Under the pieces are notes generated by a model, which saw only the letters and a program-made list of their open reading frames with translations, did not search any database and was not told where the DNA came from. From Oscillospiraceae bacterium (lineage in GTDB: Bacteria; Bacillota; Clostridia; Oscillospirales; Oscillospiraceae), in contig SVKO01000001.1 of assembly GCA_015068455.1 (NCBI GenBank), positions 281,160 through 345,159 of the forward strand: a stretch of DNA of 64,000 nucleotides, given 5' to 3'. Below, piece by piece: positions 9,714 to 17,605 of this stretch (position 1 is the stretch's first letter; every line of letters starts with the position of its first letter). Made by a program: the position numbers and the translations under genes.

Positions 9714-9969
9714 TCAGCGCGCTCAGCGCCCAGCAAAGGCCTGTGATCCCCGCGCCCGCCATCATCAGCAAAACGCCCCGCCAGCTTCGGCGGGGCCTTT
9801 TTTCCGCCCGGGCGCGAACATAATCGTCAGCCGCCCGGCATGCCTGCCGCAGCACCTGGGCGTCGCTCACCTCCGGCGCATCCTCCCGCAGCAGGAAAAT
9901 CGCCTGCTCAAAGAGCGTCGTATCGGGCGCGCGCACCACGATCACCCGTCTGGAAACGCCTTTTATCAT
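9706..9969 (-). CDS. Small membrane protein, conserved in Clostridia (function unknown)
   Basis: 87 residues: an N-terminal MIKGVSRRVIVVRAPDTTLFEQAIFLL block and a central helical RQACRAADDYVR, then a C-terminal hydrophobic segment (about 66-86). Short Clostridial proteins with this N-terminus are common and sometimes carry the label translation initiation factor 2, for which I see no basis. ATG 9969 has a strong AAGGAGGGATTCA ribosome site. Its 3' end overlaps the convergent methyltransferase gene by 8 bp, and a plus-strand terminator is encoded inside it. It probably forms an operon with the PLD-like gene upstream (42 bp gap). Confidence 0.8.
   Translation of the reverse strand: MIKGVSRRVIVVRAPDTTLFEQAIFLLREDAPEVSDAQVLRQACRAADDYVRARAEKRPRRSWRGVLLMMAGAGITGLCWALSALIR
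9775..9803 (+). terminator. Intrinsic terminator of the GTPase-NYN operon, inside the convergent gene
   Basis: GCCCCGCC and GGCGGGGC arms with a 6-nt loop, followed by CTTTTTT. It lies within the coding sequence of the small minus-strand membrane protein, so the antisense gene must encode the hairpin as amino acids. Confidence 0.85.
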
Positions 9970-10011
9970 TGAATCCCTCCTTCGTGCAGCGCCTCCCCGG
10001 CCGCCGCGGCG

Positions 10012-11007
10012 TCAAACAGCGCGGCAGGCGGCCGACGCTCGTTCCAAATACGCTTCAAGCCCCGCCGCCGCATCGCCGTAAAGCCAGACCCCGCCGAAAC
10101 AGTCGCCCACGACGGCGGAGGATGCGTCGACGCAGCAGGCCAGAGCGCGCACCTGCCCGTCGGCGCAGCCAAAGGTGCTGACGTCCCGCACCGCCCGGCT
10201 GCACCCGGTGAGAACGCGCACCTGTGCCCCGGCGCGATCCGCCAGGCGAAGGGCGGCTGCCAGCGGCGGGCCGGGGCCGGGCCGCGGCGTCAGGAGCCAG
10301 ACGCGCTCCTCCGCCCGGTGGACCATGCTCAAAACCGCCCGCCGGAGCGCGGCGCCGCCGAGGGGCAGAACATAGCAGTATTGCTCCGGGCCGACGTTCC
10401 GCGCCCGGTCCGGCGGGGGCTGCAGCGCTGTTTCGCGCCAATGCGCGGCAAACCGTTCGCCGAACGCCTCCGCCGCGCCGCCCTCCAGCCGGAGGCAGGG
10501 CGCGATCCAGGGCCTCCGGCTGCTGCGCAGGCCCGCCCAGTCGTCCCGCAGGGCAATGGCGCCGGCATAGCACACCCGGCCGTCGATCAGGATCGCGGCG
10601 CCGTTTGCCGCGAACGGCCCGGGACGCGCCATGCCGATGCGCATGTGCCGCAGCTCCCGGAGCCCGGACAGGCGGCAGCGCGGCCCGAGGATCAGGCGCA
10701 CGTCCACGCCCCTGGCGGCGCACTGGCGCAGGGCCGTGAGGACCGCATCAAACACGACGCCCGGCCGGGCATCCGTCAGCTCCAGCCAGAGCCGGCGTTC
10801 GGCGGCGCGCAGCTCGGGAAGCATCGCGCCGAGGCATTCCTCGGCGCCGCGCATCCAGCGGATCTGCGCCCCGTAGCGCAGAGGCCCGCCGGCGGCCCGG
10901 GCGGCGGCCGCTGCGGCGGGGGCCTCCGCCTGAAGACAGGCCAGGACCCCGGCGCCGGCCGGTGCGGCGGACTCTGCCCGGGCGGGCATGGCATATGTAA
11001 GCAGCAC
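10012..11007 (-). CDS. Cardiolipin synthase/phospholipase D-fold protein without HKD motifs
   Basis: 331 residues. The fold is recognisable from two half-repeats. The first has AEECLGAMLPELRAAERRLW, then ARGVDVRLILGP, then AAILIDGRVCYAGAIAL. The second has LRRAVLSMVHRAEERVWLLTP and GAQVRVLTG. The HxK(x4)D motif expected before VIDGxxxYxGG reads NGAAILIDG, so the catalytic His and Lys are missing, and the second half likewise lacks HxK. The two N-terminal membrane helices of cardiolipin synthases are also absent. I place the start at GTG 11007, which has GGAGGGG 5-6 nt upstream. A longer reading frame exists but would run through the L-box on the other strand. Composition is extremely Ala/Arg-rich. 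It is likely a non-enzymatic relative. Confidence 0.68.
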   Translation of the reverse strand: MLLTYAMPARAESAAPAGAGVLACLQAEAPAAAAAARAAGGPLRYGAQIRWMRGAEECLGAMLPELRAAERRLWLELTDARPGVVFDAVLTALRQCAARGVDVRLILGPRCRLSGLRELRHMRIGMARPGPFAANGAAILIDGRVCYAGAIALRDDWAGLRSSRRPWIAPCLRLEGGAAEAFGERFAAHWRETALQPPPDRARNVGPEQYCYVLPLGGAALRRAVLSMVHRAEERVWLLTPRPGPGPPLAAALRLADRAGAQVRVLTGCSRAVRDVSTFGCADGQVRALACCVDASSAVVGDCFGGVWLYGDAAAGLEAYLERASAACRAV

Positions 11008-11152
11008 GAAACCCCTCCGTTCCGAGTTCTGGGGGACAGCCGTCCCCTTTAAGCATATGGTCCGGCGGCGGCAGAAATGCCCTTTGACTATTTTATACAA
11101 AGGAAAAATTTCATTAGTTGAAAATGTTGTGGGACTTTTTCCGGAAAAACCC

Positions 11153-11181
11153 TTGAAATTTCCGATAAAACGTGCTATTTT
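11153..11181 (+). promoter_or_regulatory. Sigma-A promoter of the lysine operon
   Basis: TTGAAA at 11153-11158 and TATTTT at 11176-11181 with a 17-bp spacer, ending just before the L-box aptamer. Confidence 0.65.
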
Positions 11182-11188
11182 TTTATGC

Positions 11189-11354
11189 AGATAGAGGCGC
11201 ACTGTGCGATCAGTATCCTTCCCGCCAAGGCCCGCAGGTTTTGGGTTGGTGAAAGGCGTTCGGTGCCGAAGGCAGGGGCTGCTGCGGTGCTCCTGTGCTG
11301 GGCCGGCAAACCAATAGCTGCCGGACTGTCGCATCTTTATGCGGAGGGCTATCG
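11189..11354 (+). promoter_or_regulatory. Lysine riboswitch (L-box)
   Basis: Conserved L-box blocks occur in order: AGATAGAGGCGC at the 5' end, GGTGAAAGGC and GTGCCGAAGGC, then GCTGGGCCGGCAA...TGCCGGACTGTCGCATC, and GCGGAGGGCTATC closing the P1 helix with the 5' GATAG. Lysine binding should favour the downstream terminator and switch off dapA-dapB-lysC. The aptamer assignment is strong; the exact ends are approximate. Confidence 0.92.
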
Positions 11355-11412
11355 CTTCAATTTCCGGCATCCGTCTTCGCTGCAATCGCGGCGGAGTTCG
11401 ATGTGTTTTAAG

Positions 11413-11442
11413 GAGCGGCCTTCCCGGAGGACGCTCTTTTTT
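11413..11442 (+). terminator. L-box expression-platform terminator
   Basis: GAGCG and CGCTC arms with an inner CCT/AGG pairing, followed by six T residues, lie about 60 nt after the aptamer and 35 nt before dapA. This is the position expected for lysine-dependent termination. Confidence 0.82.
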
Positions 11443-11476
11443 AGCGTTCCCGGCATCACGATATGGAGGTATTATC

Positions 11477-12364
11477 ATGAGACAACCCATCTTTAAGGGC
11501 ATCGCCACCGCCCTCATCACCCCCTTCCGGGACGGACAAGTGGATTACGAGGCCATGGGCCGCCTGATCGACTGGCAGATCGAAAGCGGCATCAACGCGC
11601 TGGTCATCTGCGGCACCTCCGGCGAGGGTCCCACCCTCACCGACGCCGAGCACCGCGAATGCATCCGCTTTGCCGTGGAGCGCGCCGCGGGCCGGGTGCC
11701 CATCATCGCCGGCACCGGCTCCAACGACACCGCCTATGCCATCAGCCTGACCAAATACGCCTGCGAAGTGGGCGCCGACGCCATGCTGGTGGTCACCCCC
11801 TACTACAACAAGGCCACCCAAAGCGGTCTGGTCGCTTCCTTCAACGCCATCGCCGACGCATCGACGAAGCCGCTGATCGTCTACAACGTGCCCTCGCGCA
11901 CCGGCTGCGGCATCAAACCTGAGACCTATGCCCGCATGGCAGAGCATAAGAACATCGCGGCCATCAAGGAAGCCAACGGCGACATTTCCTCCGTCGTGGC
12001 CACCCGGGCCCTGGTGGGCGACCGGCTGGACATCTACTCCGGCAACGACGACCAGATCGTGCCCATCCTTTCCATGGGCGGCATGGGCTGCATCTCGGTG
12101 CTGTCCAACGTGCTGCCGCGGGAAACCGTGGAAATCTGCGACCGCTTCTTTGCCGGCGACGTGGCCGGCGCCGCGGCGCTGCAGTGCAAATACCTGCCGC
12201 TGATCAACGCCCTGTTCTGCGAGGTCAATCCCATCCCCGTCAAGGCCGCCATGGCCGCCATGGGCTTCTGTGAGAACAGCCTGCGCCTGCCCCTGACCCC
12301 GATGGAGGACGCCCACCGCCAGGTGCTGCTTGCGTGCATGCGCGACCAGGGTGTGAACGTATGA
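11477..12364 (+). CDS. dapA: 4-hydroxy-tetrahydrodipicolinate synthase
   Basis: Condenses pyruvate with aspartate semialdehyde, the first committed step of lysine and diaminopimelate synthesis. 295 residues, standard length. Family motifs visible: GTSGEGPTL near 45, TPYYNKATQSGL, YNVPSRTG with the catalytic Tyr, and IAAIKEANGD with the Schiff-base Lys near 163. The start is ATG 11477 with GGAGG ahead of it. First gene of an L-box-controlled operon; its TGA overlaps the dapB ATG by four bases. Confidence 0.97.
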   Translation: MRQPIFKGIATALITPFRDGQVDYEAMGRLIDWQIESGINALVICGTSGEGPTLTDAEHRECIRFAVERAAGRVPIIAGTGSNDTAYAISLTKYACEVGADAMLVVTPYYNKATQSGLVASFNAIADASTKPLIVYNVPSRTGCGIKPETYARMAEHKNIAAIKEANGDISSVVATRALVGDRLDIYSGNDDQIVPILSMGGMGCISVLSNVLPRETVEICDRFFAGDVAGAAALQCKYLPLINALFCEVNPIPVKAAMAAMGFCENSLRLPLTPMEDAHRQVLLACMRDQGVNV

Positions 12365-13098
12365 GAGCCATCGTATGCGGCGCCTGCGGGCGCATGGGCA
12401 GGGTCCTGCGGCAGATGATCAACGAGGCTCTGGACTGGACCCTCGCCGCCGGCGTGGATCCCTACGGCCAGACGCCGGACGTGCTGCCGTCCCTGGAGGG
12501 CTGCCCCGAAGCGGACGTCATCATTGATTTTTCCCACCACAGCGGCACAAACGCCCTGCTGGCCTACGCCGTGGAGCGGAAGCTGCCCGTGGTGATCGCC
12601 ACCACCGGCCACACCCCCGAGGAGCTGGCCGCCATTGCCGAGGCCGCGAAGAAGATCCCCGTCTTCCGCTCGGGCAACATGTCCGTGGGCGTGGCCCTGC
12701 TGTGCTCTCTGGCAAAGAAGGCGGCGAGCGTCTTCCCCGAGGCGGACATCGAGATCGTGGAGACCCATCACAACCACAAGCTCGACGCCCCCAGCGGCAC
12801 CGCCCTCATGCTGGCCGAGGCCATCGGCGAGGCGCGGGACAATCCCCCCCTGCAGCTCGGCCGCTCGGGCAACTGCCCGCGCCAAAAGGGCGAGATCGGC
12901 ATCCATGCCGTGCGCCGGGGCGAGATCGTCGGCATCCACGAGGTGCTGATCTCCACCCCCACCCAGACCGTCACCCTGCGCCATGAGGCCCATACCCGCG
13001 CGCTGTTCGCCGAGGGCGCCATGGCGGCGGCGGAGTATCTCTGCGCCCAGGGCCCCGGCCTTTATAATATGCAATCCATGATCGATCAGGAGAACTAA
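12361..13098 (+). CDS. dapB: 4-hydroxy-tetrahydrodipicolinate reductase
   Basis: NAD(P)H-dependent reductase acting directly after DapA in lysine/diaminopimelate synthesis. 245 residues. The nucleotide-binding motif GACGRMG is at 7-13, FRSGNMSVGV is conserved, and the catalytic signature ETHHNHKLDAPSGTA is near 132-146. Its ATGA overlap with dapA and the one-base overlap with lysC show a tightly coupled operon. Confidence 0.97.
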   Translation: MRAIVCGACGRMGRVLRQMINEALDWTLAAGVDPYGQTPDVLPSLEGCPEADVIIDFSHHSGTNALLAYAVERKLPVVIATTGHTPEELAAIAEAAKKIPVFRSGNMSVGVALLCSLAKKAASVFPEADIEIVETHHNHKLDAPSGTALMLAEAIGEARDNPPLQLGRSGNCPRQKGEIGIHAVRRGEIVGIHEVLISTPTQTVTLRHEAHTRALFAEGAMAAAEYLCAQGPGLYNMQSMIDQEN

Positions 13099-14402
13099 TG
13101 GAAACAATCACAGTCAAATTCGGCGGCAGCTCCCTGGCTGACGCCGCACAATTCCGCAAAGTCGCGGAAATCATCACCGCCGACCCCCGCCGGGCCTTCG
13201 TGGTGGTCTCCGCCCCCGGCCGCCGGTTCGCCGACGACACGAAAGTCACCGATCTGCTCTATCAGGCCTTTGAGCACGCCGGCACGCCGGCCTTCGCCGG
13301 GACGTGGGCGCAGATCGCCGAACGCTTTGAGACCATTGTCCGGGAGCTGGATCTGAACGTTGATCTGGGTCTCGACGACGTAAAAGCCGAAATCGAGGCC
13401 GGCGCAAACCAGGACTATTGCGCCAGCCGCGGCGAATACCTGAACGCAAAAATTATGGCAGCCCTCCTGGACCGGCCCTTCATCGACGCCGCCGACTGCG
13501 TCTTTTTCCGCGCCGACGGCAGCTTTGACGCCGCCCGCACCGACGAGACCCTGGGCGCCGCCCTGGCGGACAAGACCGGCGCCGTCGTGCCCGGCTTCTA
13601 CGGGGCGAATCCCGACGGCAGCGTGCGCACCTTCTCCCGCGGCGGCTCCGATATCACCGGCGCCATCGTGGCCCGGGCCTCCGGCTCGAGCTGCTACGAG
13701 AACTGGACGGACGTATCCGGCATCCTGGCGGCGGACCCCCGCATCGTGGCCGACGCCCTGCCCATCCGGGAGATCACCTACCGCGAGCTGCGAGAAATGG
13801 CCTACATGGGCGCCTCCGTGCTCCATGAGGACGCCATCTATCCCGCGAGAACCGCCGGCATCCCCATCCGCATCCGCAACACCAACGCCCCCGGGGATCC
13901 CGGCACCGTCATCTCCCGGGAGGCCTCCGGCGAACATCTGCTCCCCGTCACCGGCATCGCCGGAAAGAAGGATTTCAGCATCATCCACATCGAGAAGGAT
14001 CAGATGAATGAAACCCCGGGCTTCGTCAGCAAGGTGATCGAGCCCTTTGCCGCCCGGGGCATTTCCATTGAGCATCTGCCCACAGGCATCGACTCCATGT
14101 GCGTGGTGGTGCCCACCGCCCAGATCCGCGACAGCCGCACGGAGCTGCTGTGCGACATCCGCGACGCGGTGAGCCCCGACGTGATCCTGGTGGAGAACGA
14201 CATGGCCCTGGTGGCCGTGGTGGGCCGGGGCATGGTGCGGCGCAAGGGCGTCGCGGCCAGGCTCTTCGGCGCGCTGGCCCAGGCCGGCGTCAACGTCCGT
14301 ATGATCGACCAGGGCTCCGGCGAGCTCAACATCATCGTCGGCGTGGACACCGCTGACTACGAAACCGCCATCCGGGCGCTCTACGGCGCATTCTTTGCGT
14401 AA
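13098..14402 (+). CDS. lysC: Aspartate kinase
   Basis: Phosphorylates aspartate, the first step of the aspartate-family pathway. 434 residues. N-terminal kinase motif KFGGSSLAD (7-15), a GGSDITGA block near 176, and C-terminal ACT-type regulatory repeats (from about 290: FSIIHIEKDQMNETPGF, then ALVAVVGRGM). The ACT repeats suggest allosteric feedback in addition to the L-box. Overlaps the dapB stop by one base and is the last gene of the operon. Aspartate semialdehyde dehydrogenase is not in this cluster. Confidence 0.96.
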   Translation: METITVKFGGSSLADAAQFRKVAEIITADPRRAFVVVSAPGRRFADDTKVTDLLYQAFEHAGTPAFAGTWAQIAERFETIVRELDLNVDLGLDDVKAEIEAGANQDYCASRGEYLNAKIMAALLDRPFIDAADCVFFRADGSFDAARTDETLGAALADKTGAVVPGFYGANPDGSVRTFSRGGSDITGAIVARASGSSCYENWTDVSGILAADPRIVADALPIREITYRELREMAYMGASVLHEDAIYPARTAGIPIRIRNTNAPGDPGTVISREASGEHLLPVTGIAGKKDFSIIHIEKDQMNETPGFVSKVIEPFAARGISIEHLPTGIDSMCVVVPTAQIRDSRTELLCDIRDAVSPDVILVENDMALVAVVGRGMVRRKGVAARLFGALAQAGVNVRMIDQGSGELNIIVGVDTADYETAIRALYGAFFA

Positions 14403-14411
14403 ACGCGCAAA

Positions 14412-14570
14412 AGCTCCCTCGGGGAGGGAGCTGTCGAGCGCAGCGAGACTGAGGGAGAATGCCGTACCGATTCTATGTACAGATCCAAACCGGTGCAATG
14501 CAGAATCGTACCGTTCGCAGCGCTCCCTCCGTCACGGCTTCGCCGTGCCACCTCCCTCCCGGAGGGAGGT
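14412..14570. repeat. Palindromic MITE-like intergenic element
   Basis: Two arms of about 47 bp lie in inverted orientation: AGCTCCCTCGGGGAGGGAGC (14412-14431) through GAGGGAG (14451-14457), and CTCCCTCC (14523-14530) through GGAGGGAGGT (14561-14570). The right arm's reverse complement aligns over nearly the full left arm. There is no open reading frame inside. It resembles small palindromic elements I associate with Clostridial gut bacteria (recollection). The outer hairpins could also slow transcription after lysC. Confidence 0.7.
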
Positions 14571-14695
14571 AAGGGTGCTGTGCGCCATCAGAACGCTTTG
14601 TCCGGACGGAACAGCGTTTCCGCTTCCATAAAAACTACGAACCATCCCACATAATGTCCGTGCATCCAACGCCCGGGCAGGAAAGGAAGATCTTT

Positions 14696-15973
14696 ATGAG
14701 CAACTGCGCAGTCGTCGGCATCAACTGGGGAGACGAGGGCAAGGGCCGCATGGTGGACCTGATCGCCCGGGACTTCGACGTCGTCGTCCGCTATCAGGGC
14801 GGCAACAACGCCGGTCACACCGTGGTCAATGAGTACGGCTCCTTCGGCCTGCACCTGATCCCCTCGGGCATTTTCTCCGAGGGCGTCGTGAACGTGCTGG
14901 GCAACGGCGTCGTCATCGACCCGGAGAGCCTGTGGAAGGAGATGGAGGGCCTGCGCGCCGCGGGCGTGCGCGTCACGCCGGAGAATTTCAAGATCTCCGA
15001 CCGCGCCTCCATCGTGTTTCCCTACCATCTGCAGCTCGACGGCCTGGAGGAGGAGCGCCTGAAGGATAAGAAATACGGCTCCACCCGCCGGGGCATCGCG
15101 CCGGTCTACTCCGACAAGTATCAGAAAAAGACCATCATGATGGGCGAGATCCTCCACCCCGACTACCTCAAAGCCCGCCTGCAGGGCATCCTGGAGTGGA
15201 AAAACCTGACCCTCACCGGCGTCTACGGCGCCGAGCCCAACGAGTTCGGCCGGATCTATGACTGGGTCATGCGCTACGGCGGCTATCTGAAGGATTATAT
15301 CTGCGACACCACGGAATTGCTGACGAACGCCCAGCGCCAGGGCAAGAACATCATGTTCGAGGCCCAGCTCGGCGCCCTGCGGGACATCGACTTCGGCATT
15401 TATCCCTATACCTCCTCGTCCTATTCCATCGCGGGCTACGCCTGCATCGGCGCCGGCATCCCCGGCAGCCATGTGGACAGGACCGTGGGCATCGTCAAGG
15501 CCTACTCCACCTGCGTGGGCGAGGGCCCCTTCACGGCCGAATGGTTCGGCCCCGAGGCGGACAAGCTCCGCGAGGCGGGCCATGAATACGGCGTTTCCAC
15601 CGGCCGTCCCCGCCGGGTGGGTCCCCTCGACCTGGTGGCCACCCGCTACGGCTGCCTGATCCAGGGCGCCACGGAGCTGGCCCTGACCAAGCTGGATGTG
15701 CTGTCCTATCTCGATGAGATCCCCGTGTGCACCGCCTACGAGCTGGACGGCGAGAGAACCGACCGCTTCCCCTTCCCGGCAGATCTGGACCGGGCCAAGC
15801 CCGTGTTTGAGTCGCTGCCCGGCTGGGGCGGCATTGACATCGGCGGCGTCCGCCGGTTTGAGGATCTGCCGAAAAACGCGCAGGACTACGTGCTGTATGT
15901 GGAAAAGGCCCTGGGCGTCCATATCCGCTACGTCTCCGTCGGCCCCGGCCGCGATGACTATATTCTCCGCTGA
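14696..15973 (+). CDS. purA: Adenylosuccinate synthetase
   Basis: GTP-dependent ligation of IMP and aspartate, the first step from IMP to AMP. 425 residues. Signature GDEGKGR at 12-18, GGNNAGHT near 37-44, GNGVVIDP near 75, and GRPRRVG(P/W) near the base-recognition loop. I chose ATG 14696, preceded by AAGGAAGA, because it places GINWGDEGKG at the usual distance. A further in-frame extension upstream has no ribosome site. purB follows after 8 bp. Confidence 0.97.
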   Translation: MSNCAVVGINWGDEGKGRMVDLIARDFDVVVRYQGGNNAGHTVVNEYGSFGLHLIPSGIFSEGVVNVLGNGVVIDPESLWKEMEGLRAAGVRVTPENFKISDRASIVFPYHLQLDGLEEERLKDKKYGSTRRGIAPVYSDKYQKKTIMMGEILHPDYLKARLQGILEWKNLTLTGVYGAEPNEFGRIYDWVMRYGGYLKDYICDTTELLTNAQRQGKNIMFEAQLGALRDIDFGIYPYTSSSYSIAGYACIGAGIPGSHVDRTVGIVKAYSTCVGEGPFTAEWFGPEADKLREAGHEYGVSTGRPRRVGPLDLVATRYGCLIQGATELALTKLDVLSYLDEIPVCTAYELDGERTDRFPFPADLDRAKPVFESLPGWGGIDIGGVRRFEDLPKNAQDYVLYVEKALGVHIRYVSVGPGRDDYILR

Positions 15974-15981
15974 GGTGTGCT

Positions 15982-17397
15982 ATGAAAAACGTGTATGAAT
16001 CCCCCCTGGCATCCAGATATGCATCGGAGTACATGCTGAATCTGTTCTCGCCCGACGTGCGCTACCGGACCTGGCGCAGGCTGTGGGTCAGCCTGGCCAA
16101 GGCCGAGCACAAGCTGGGTCTGCCCGTGAGCGAGGCCCAGGTCCGCGCCCTGGAGAGCGCCGTCGACGCTCCCATCGACTATGACCTGGTGGCAAAGCGC
16201 GAGGCCGAGGTGCGCCACGACGTCATGGCCCACATCTACGCCTACGGCGTGCAGGCCCCCGAGGCCAAGGGCATCATCCATCTGGGCGCCACGAGCTGCT
16301 ACGTCACCGACAACGCCGACCTGGTCATCTACCGCGACGCCCTGCGCTATATCCGCGGCGAGCTCTGCGCCGCTGCGGCCAACCTGTGCGATTTCATCGA
16401 ACAGTATGCCGCCATGCCCTGCCTGGGCTACACCCACTTCCAGCCCGCCCAGCTCACCACCGTGGGCAAGCGCGCCAGCCTGTGGCTGCAGGATCTGATG
16501 CTGGATCTGGAGGAGCTCGACGACGTGCTGGGCGCCATCCGCTTCCTGGGCTGCCGGGGCACCACCGGCACCGAGGCCAGCTTCATGGATCTGTACGACG
16601 GCGACACCGAGAAGATCGACGAAATGAACCGCATGATCGCCGCGGACTTCGGCTTTGAGAAGCTCTACGACGTGTGCGGCCAGACCTACCCCCGCAAGCT
16701 CGACAGCCGCATCCTGAACGTCCTGTCCTCCATCGCCCAGAGCGCCAGCCGCTTCGCCAACGACATCCGGCTCCTGCAGCACGAGCGCGAGGTGGAGGAG
16801 CCCTTTGAAAAGAGCCAGATCGGCTCGTCCGCCATGGCCTACAAGCGCAACCCCATGCGCTCCGAGCGCATCTGCTCCCTGGCCCGCTATCTGATGGCCG
16901 ACGCCGCCAACGCCCCCATGACCGCCAGCGTGCAGTGGCTCGAGCGCACCCTGGACGATTCCGCCAACCGCCGCATCTCCCTGCCCGAGGGCTTCCTGGC
17001 CTGCGACGCGATCCTGCGGCTGATGCGCAACGTCACCTCCGGCCTGCATGTGAACGAGCACATCGTCTCGCGGCATGTGCGCGACTATCTGCCCTTCATC
17101 GCCACGGAAAACCTGATGATGGAGGCCGTGCGCCGGGGCGGCGACCGCCAGGAGATCCACGAGATCATCCGCAGCGCCTCCATGGCCGAGACCGCCAAGA
17201 TGAAGCAGGGCGAGCCCTGGGATCTGGTGGCGGCCCTGGCGCGGGAGCCCGCCTTCTGCATGGACGAAAACCAGATCCGCGCCCTGCTGATCCCCGAGGA
17301 TTACACCGGCCGCGCCCCTCAGCAGGCCAAAGCCATGGCCGAGCGCTGCCGCATCTGGGCCGTGCCCGCCGAGCAGACCGCGGAGATCAATCTGTAA
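15982..17397 (+). CDS. purB: Adenylosuccinate lyase
   Basis: Catalyses two purine steps: SAICAR to AICAR, and adenylosuccinate to AMP. 471 residues. The fumarase/lyase superfamily signature SSAMAYKRNP is near 283-292, with conserved HLGATSCYVTDNADL and GYTHFQPAQLTTVGKR blocks upstream. Forms an AMP-branch operon with purA. A double hairpin terminator follows. Confidence 0.97.
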   Translation: MKNVYESPLASRYASEYMLNLFSPDVRYRTWRRLWVSLAKAEHKLGLPVSEAQVRALESAVDAPIDYDLVAKREAEVRHDVMAHIYAYGVQAPEAKGIIHLGATSCYVTDNADLVIYRDALRYIRGELCAAAANLCDFIEQYAAMPCLGYTHFQPAQLTTVGKRASLWLQDLMLDLEELDDVLGAIRFLGCRGTTGTEASFMDLYDGDTEKIDEMNRMIAADFGFEKLYDVCGQTYPRKLDSRILNVLSSIAQSASRFANDIRLLQHEREVEEPFEKSQIGSSAMAYKRNPMRSERICSLARYLMADAANAPMTASVQWLERTLDDSANRRISLPEGFLACDAILRLMRNVTSGLHVNEHIVSRHVRDYLPFIATENLMMEAVRRGGDRQEIHEIIRSASMAETAKMKQGEPWDLVAALAREPAFCMDENQIRALLIPEDYTGRAPQQAKAMAERCRIWAVPAEQTAEINL

Positions 17398-17530
17398 GAA
17401 TACAGGAATGAAAAATGGGCGTGTTGCAAAATAAAAAGCGACACGCCGAAACAGAAGGAAAGGCTGCAAAAAGAGAGCAGCAGGGGGAAGAGTGAAGGGG
17501 GGCAAGGCCCGCCCTTCGCGTTCAATCAAA

Positions 17531-17604
17531 AAGATTTCCGGCAAACTGCCGGAAATCTTGCAAGGGGCCGTTGCAAAATGCATTTTGCAACGGCCCCGTT
17601 TTGT
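17531..17604. terminator. Double-hairpin terminator between purB and the convergent radical SAM gene
   Basis: Hairpin one pairs AAGATTTCCGGC with GCCGGAAATCTT (17531-17559). Hairpin two is a 17-bp arm palindrome (17564-17597) followed by GTTTTGTATT. The second is symmetric enough to work in both directions. Confidence 0.85.
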
Positions 17605-17605
17605 A

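Noticed and set aside
11008..11520. N-terminal extension of the PLD-like gene on the minus strand
   Set aside because: It would overlap the L-box, the promoter and the dapA start, and it lacks a ribosome site; GTG 11007 has GGAGG.
14588..15922. Long minus-strand reading frame opposite purA
   Set aside because: Same reason: low-complexity antisense translation of a conserved gene.
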